Origin: JAICXG01 sp036494545
Lineage (GTDB): Bacteria; Verrucomicrobiota; Verrucomicrobiia; Chthoniobacterales; UBA10450
Assembly: GCA_036494545.1 (NCBI GenBank)
Contig: DASXOB010000024.1
Location: 35,996 to 99,995, forward strand
Length of the DNA: 64,000 nt
Direction of reading: 5' to 3'
A model generated the notes under the pieces. That model made no database searches. It had not been told where the DNA came from and saw only the letters and a list, made by a program, of their open reading frames with translations. The first letter of the stretch is position 1, and every line of letters starts with the position of its first letter. Of this stretch, positions 62,996 to 64,000 are shown piece by piece. Made by a program: the position numbers and the translations under genes.

Positions 62996-63055
62996 ATTCG
63001 AACCCCTGACCTCCTCAATGCCATTGAGGCGCTCTACCAACTGAGCTAAGACCCC
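62983..63055 (-). tRNA. tRNA-Ala (GGC)
   Basis: 73 bases, cloverleaf complete on the minus strand: acceptor GGGGTCT/AGGCTCC, D-arm GCTCAGTTGGTAGAGC, anticodon arm CCTCA-ATGGCAT-TGAGG with anticodon GGC, T-arm AGGGG-TTCGAAT-CCCCT and discriminator A. The 3' CCA is not encoded. Its 3' end faces the accessory region, and 13 bases of it are repeated at 45490-45502. Confidence 0.95.
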
Positions 63056-63114
63056 GCAAAAGAACTGTAGAGTTTAGATTTCCAATCGTAGATTGCAACT
63101 GCCGGAGTCCACCG

Positions 63115-64000
63115 ATGGAACAGACAAAATTGCGTGATGGTAAAATCGTTCGGAGTGAAGATCCACCGAACCTGGAGATGCCGTTCGAGCAGCTCGACGG
63201 TTTTATAACGCCGACGAAATCGTTTTATGTCCGCACCCATTTTCCCGTTCCGAAGATTGACAAGGCCAAATGGCTACTGCGCGTCGAAGGCGAAGTCGAA
63301 AAGCCGTTCGAAATCAGTTACGACGAACTGCTGAAGCTCAGATCGATTAAAATTCCCGCAACCCTGGAATGCGCCGGGAACAATCGAGATTTTCTCGAGC
63401 CGAAAGTCAAAGGCGTGCAATGGGGACTTGGCGGAGTCGGAAACGCGGAATGGACCGGAGTGCCCTTGTCGATTTTACTTGCTCGTGCGGGCGCTAAATC
63501 AGGTGCGCTCGAAATTATTTTGGAAGGCGCGGATCGTGGCCAGCTGGAAGATCCGAAAAGCCCGCGTGGCGAAGTTAATTTTGCACGCAGCATTCCGTTG
63601 GAAAAAGCGCGCGACGTTTTGCTCGCATACAAAATGAACGACGCTGAGCTTCCCGCGGAACACGGTTTTCCAGTCCGCGCGATTGTGCCGGGATGGTACG
63701 CAGTCGCGTCGATCAAATGGTTGCAGCGAATCATTGTGACTGACAAACCGTTCAACGGCTATTATCAGACGCTCGATTATGCGTATTGGAACCGCGAAGG
63801 AGATCACGCGGAATTGACGCCGCTCTCGCAACTGCGAATTAAAGCCGAGATCGCGCAACCAAAATTGGGCGAAACTGTTCCGGTGAATTCGAACGTTCGG
63901 GTGCACGGCGCGGCTTGGACGGGCGACGGCGAAATTGCCAAGGTCGAACTCAGCACGGACGGCGGATCGATTTGGAGTGATGCGAAACTCCTGGGCGAAG
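63115..64000 (+). CDS. Sulfite oxidase family molybdenum oxidoreductase (partial)
   Basis: Starts at ATG 63115 (MEQTKLRDGK) and runs off the right edge after about 295 residues. FYVRTHFPVPKIDKAKWLLR, IPATLECAGNNR with the molybdenum-ligand Cys, PAEHGFPVRAIVPGWYAVAS IKWL and YAYWN are the conserved blocks of the molybdopterin domain; the dimerisation domain begins near VNSNVRVHGAAW and includes VELSTDGGSIW. The family oxidises sulfite or related substrates. No export signal at this start. Whether a cytochrome partner follows cannot be seen. Confidence 0.92.
   Translation, partial: MEQTKLRDGKIVRSEDPPNLEMPFEQLDGFITPTKSFYVRTHFPVPKIDKAKWLLRVEGEVEKPFEISYDELLKLRSIKIPATLECAGNNRDFLEPKVKGVQWGLGGVGNAEWTGVPLSILLARAGAKSGALEIILEGADRGQLEDPKSPRGEVNFARSIPLEKARDVLLAYKMNDAELPAEHGFPVRAIVPGWYAVASIKWLQRIIVTDKPFNGYYQTLDYAYWNREGDHAELTPLSQLRIKAEIAQPKLGETVPVNSNVRVHGAAWTGDGEIAKVELSTDGGSIWSDAKLLGE

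Overview
The window looks like a chromosomal segment of a soil-type Verrucomicrobiota, most likely near the Chthoniobacterales/Spartobacteria. The grounds are moderately high GC, ECF sigma factor plus Ser/Thr kinase pairs, several NTTGxNNTA-repeat tail-fibre-like proteins with S74 chaperone ends, a secreted sulfatase and a bacillithiol operon. The assignment is inferred from gene content; there is no rRNA or other taxonomic marker.

Two regimes are visible. Positions 1-21.5 kb are core-like and almost all on the minus strand: a MOSC protein (cut at the left edge), thiC behind a TPP riboswitch, two DUF4440 proteins, a cell-wall amidase, the rnpA-yidD-yidC-jag group with a lipase-maturation-factor-like gene, a bacillithiol operon (bshA, bshB1 and a short BshC-like gene), a sodium/solute symporter with a 46-residue partner, a secreted PIG-L deacetylase, a DUF2911 protein and an alpha/beta hydrolase. 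This part is peppered with the octamer CCTAACGA/TCGTTAGG, about one copy per 650 bases on either strand and in every reading frame. I counted 43 exact copies in the window against about 2 expected by chance, 32 of them before 20.9 kb.

From about 22.3 kb to the tRNA-Ala gene at 63.0 kb the octamer becomes rare and the content is accessory: secreted beta-propeller, Kelch, collagen-like and beta-helix proteins, two sigma factor-Ser/Thr kinase modules, an NRAMP-related transporter, an array of three tail-fibre-like adhesins with decayed relatives, a lipoprotein hydrolase, a DUF4239 protein with a duplicated tail, a FlgO/TPR protein, a sulfatase, pseudogene remnants and a degenerate IS3 element. 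A 13-base copy of the tRNA-Ala 3' end lies at 45.49 kb, so 45.5-63.0 kb may be a tRNA-associated island. Core-like sequence may resume with a sulfite oxidase family gene at the right edge.

The most interesting gene group is at 56.5-61.1 kb: a double-domain prolyl-4-hydroxylase-like oxygenase overlaps a gene for a membrane protein with a long Pro/Thr tract, followed by a multi-pass membrane protein carrying HExxH and then by an O-fucosyltransferase-like glycosyltransferase. I read it as a candidate protein hydroxylation/glycosylation cassette. It and the genome-wide-looking octamer (candidate uptake or recombination signal) are the two best leads. In three places accessory reading frames are broken by TAA or TAG where a Gln codon would be expected.
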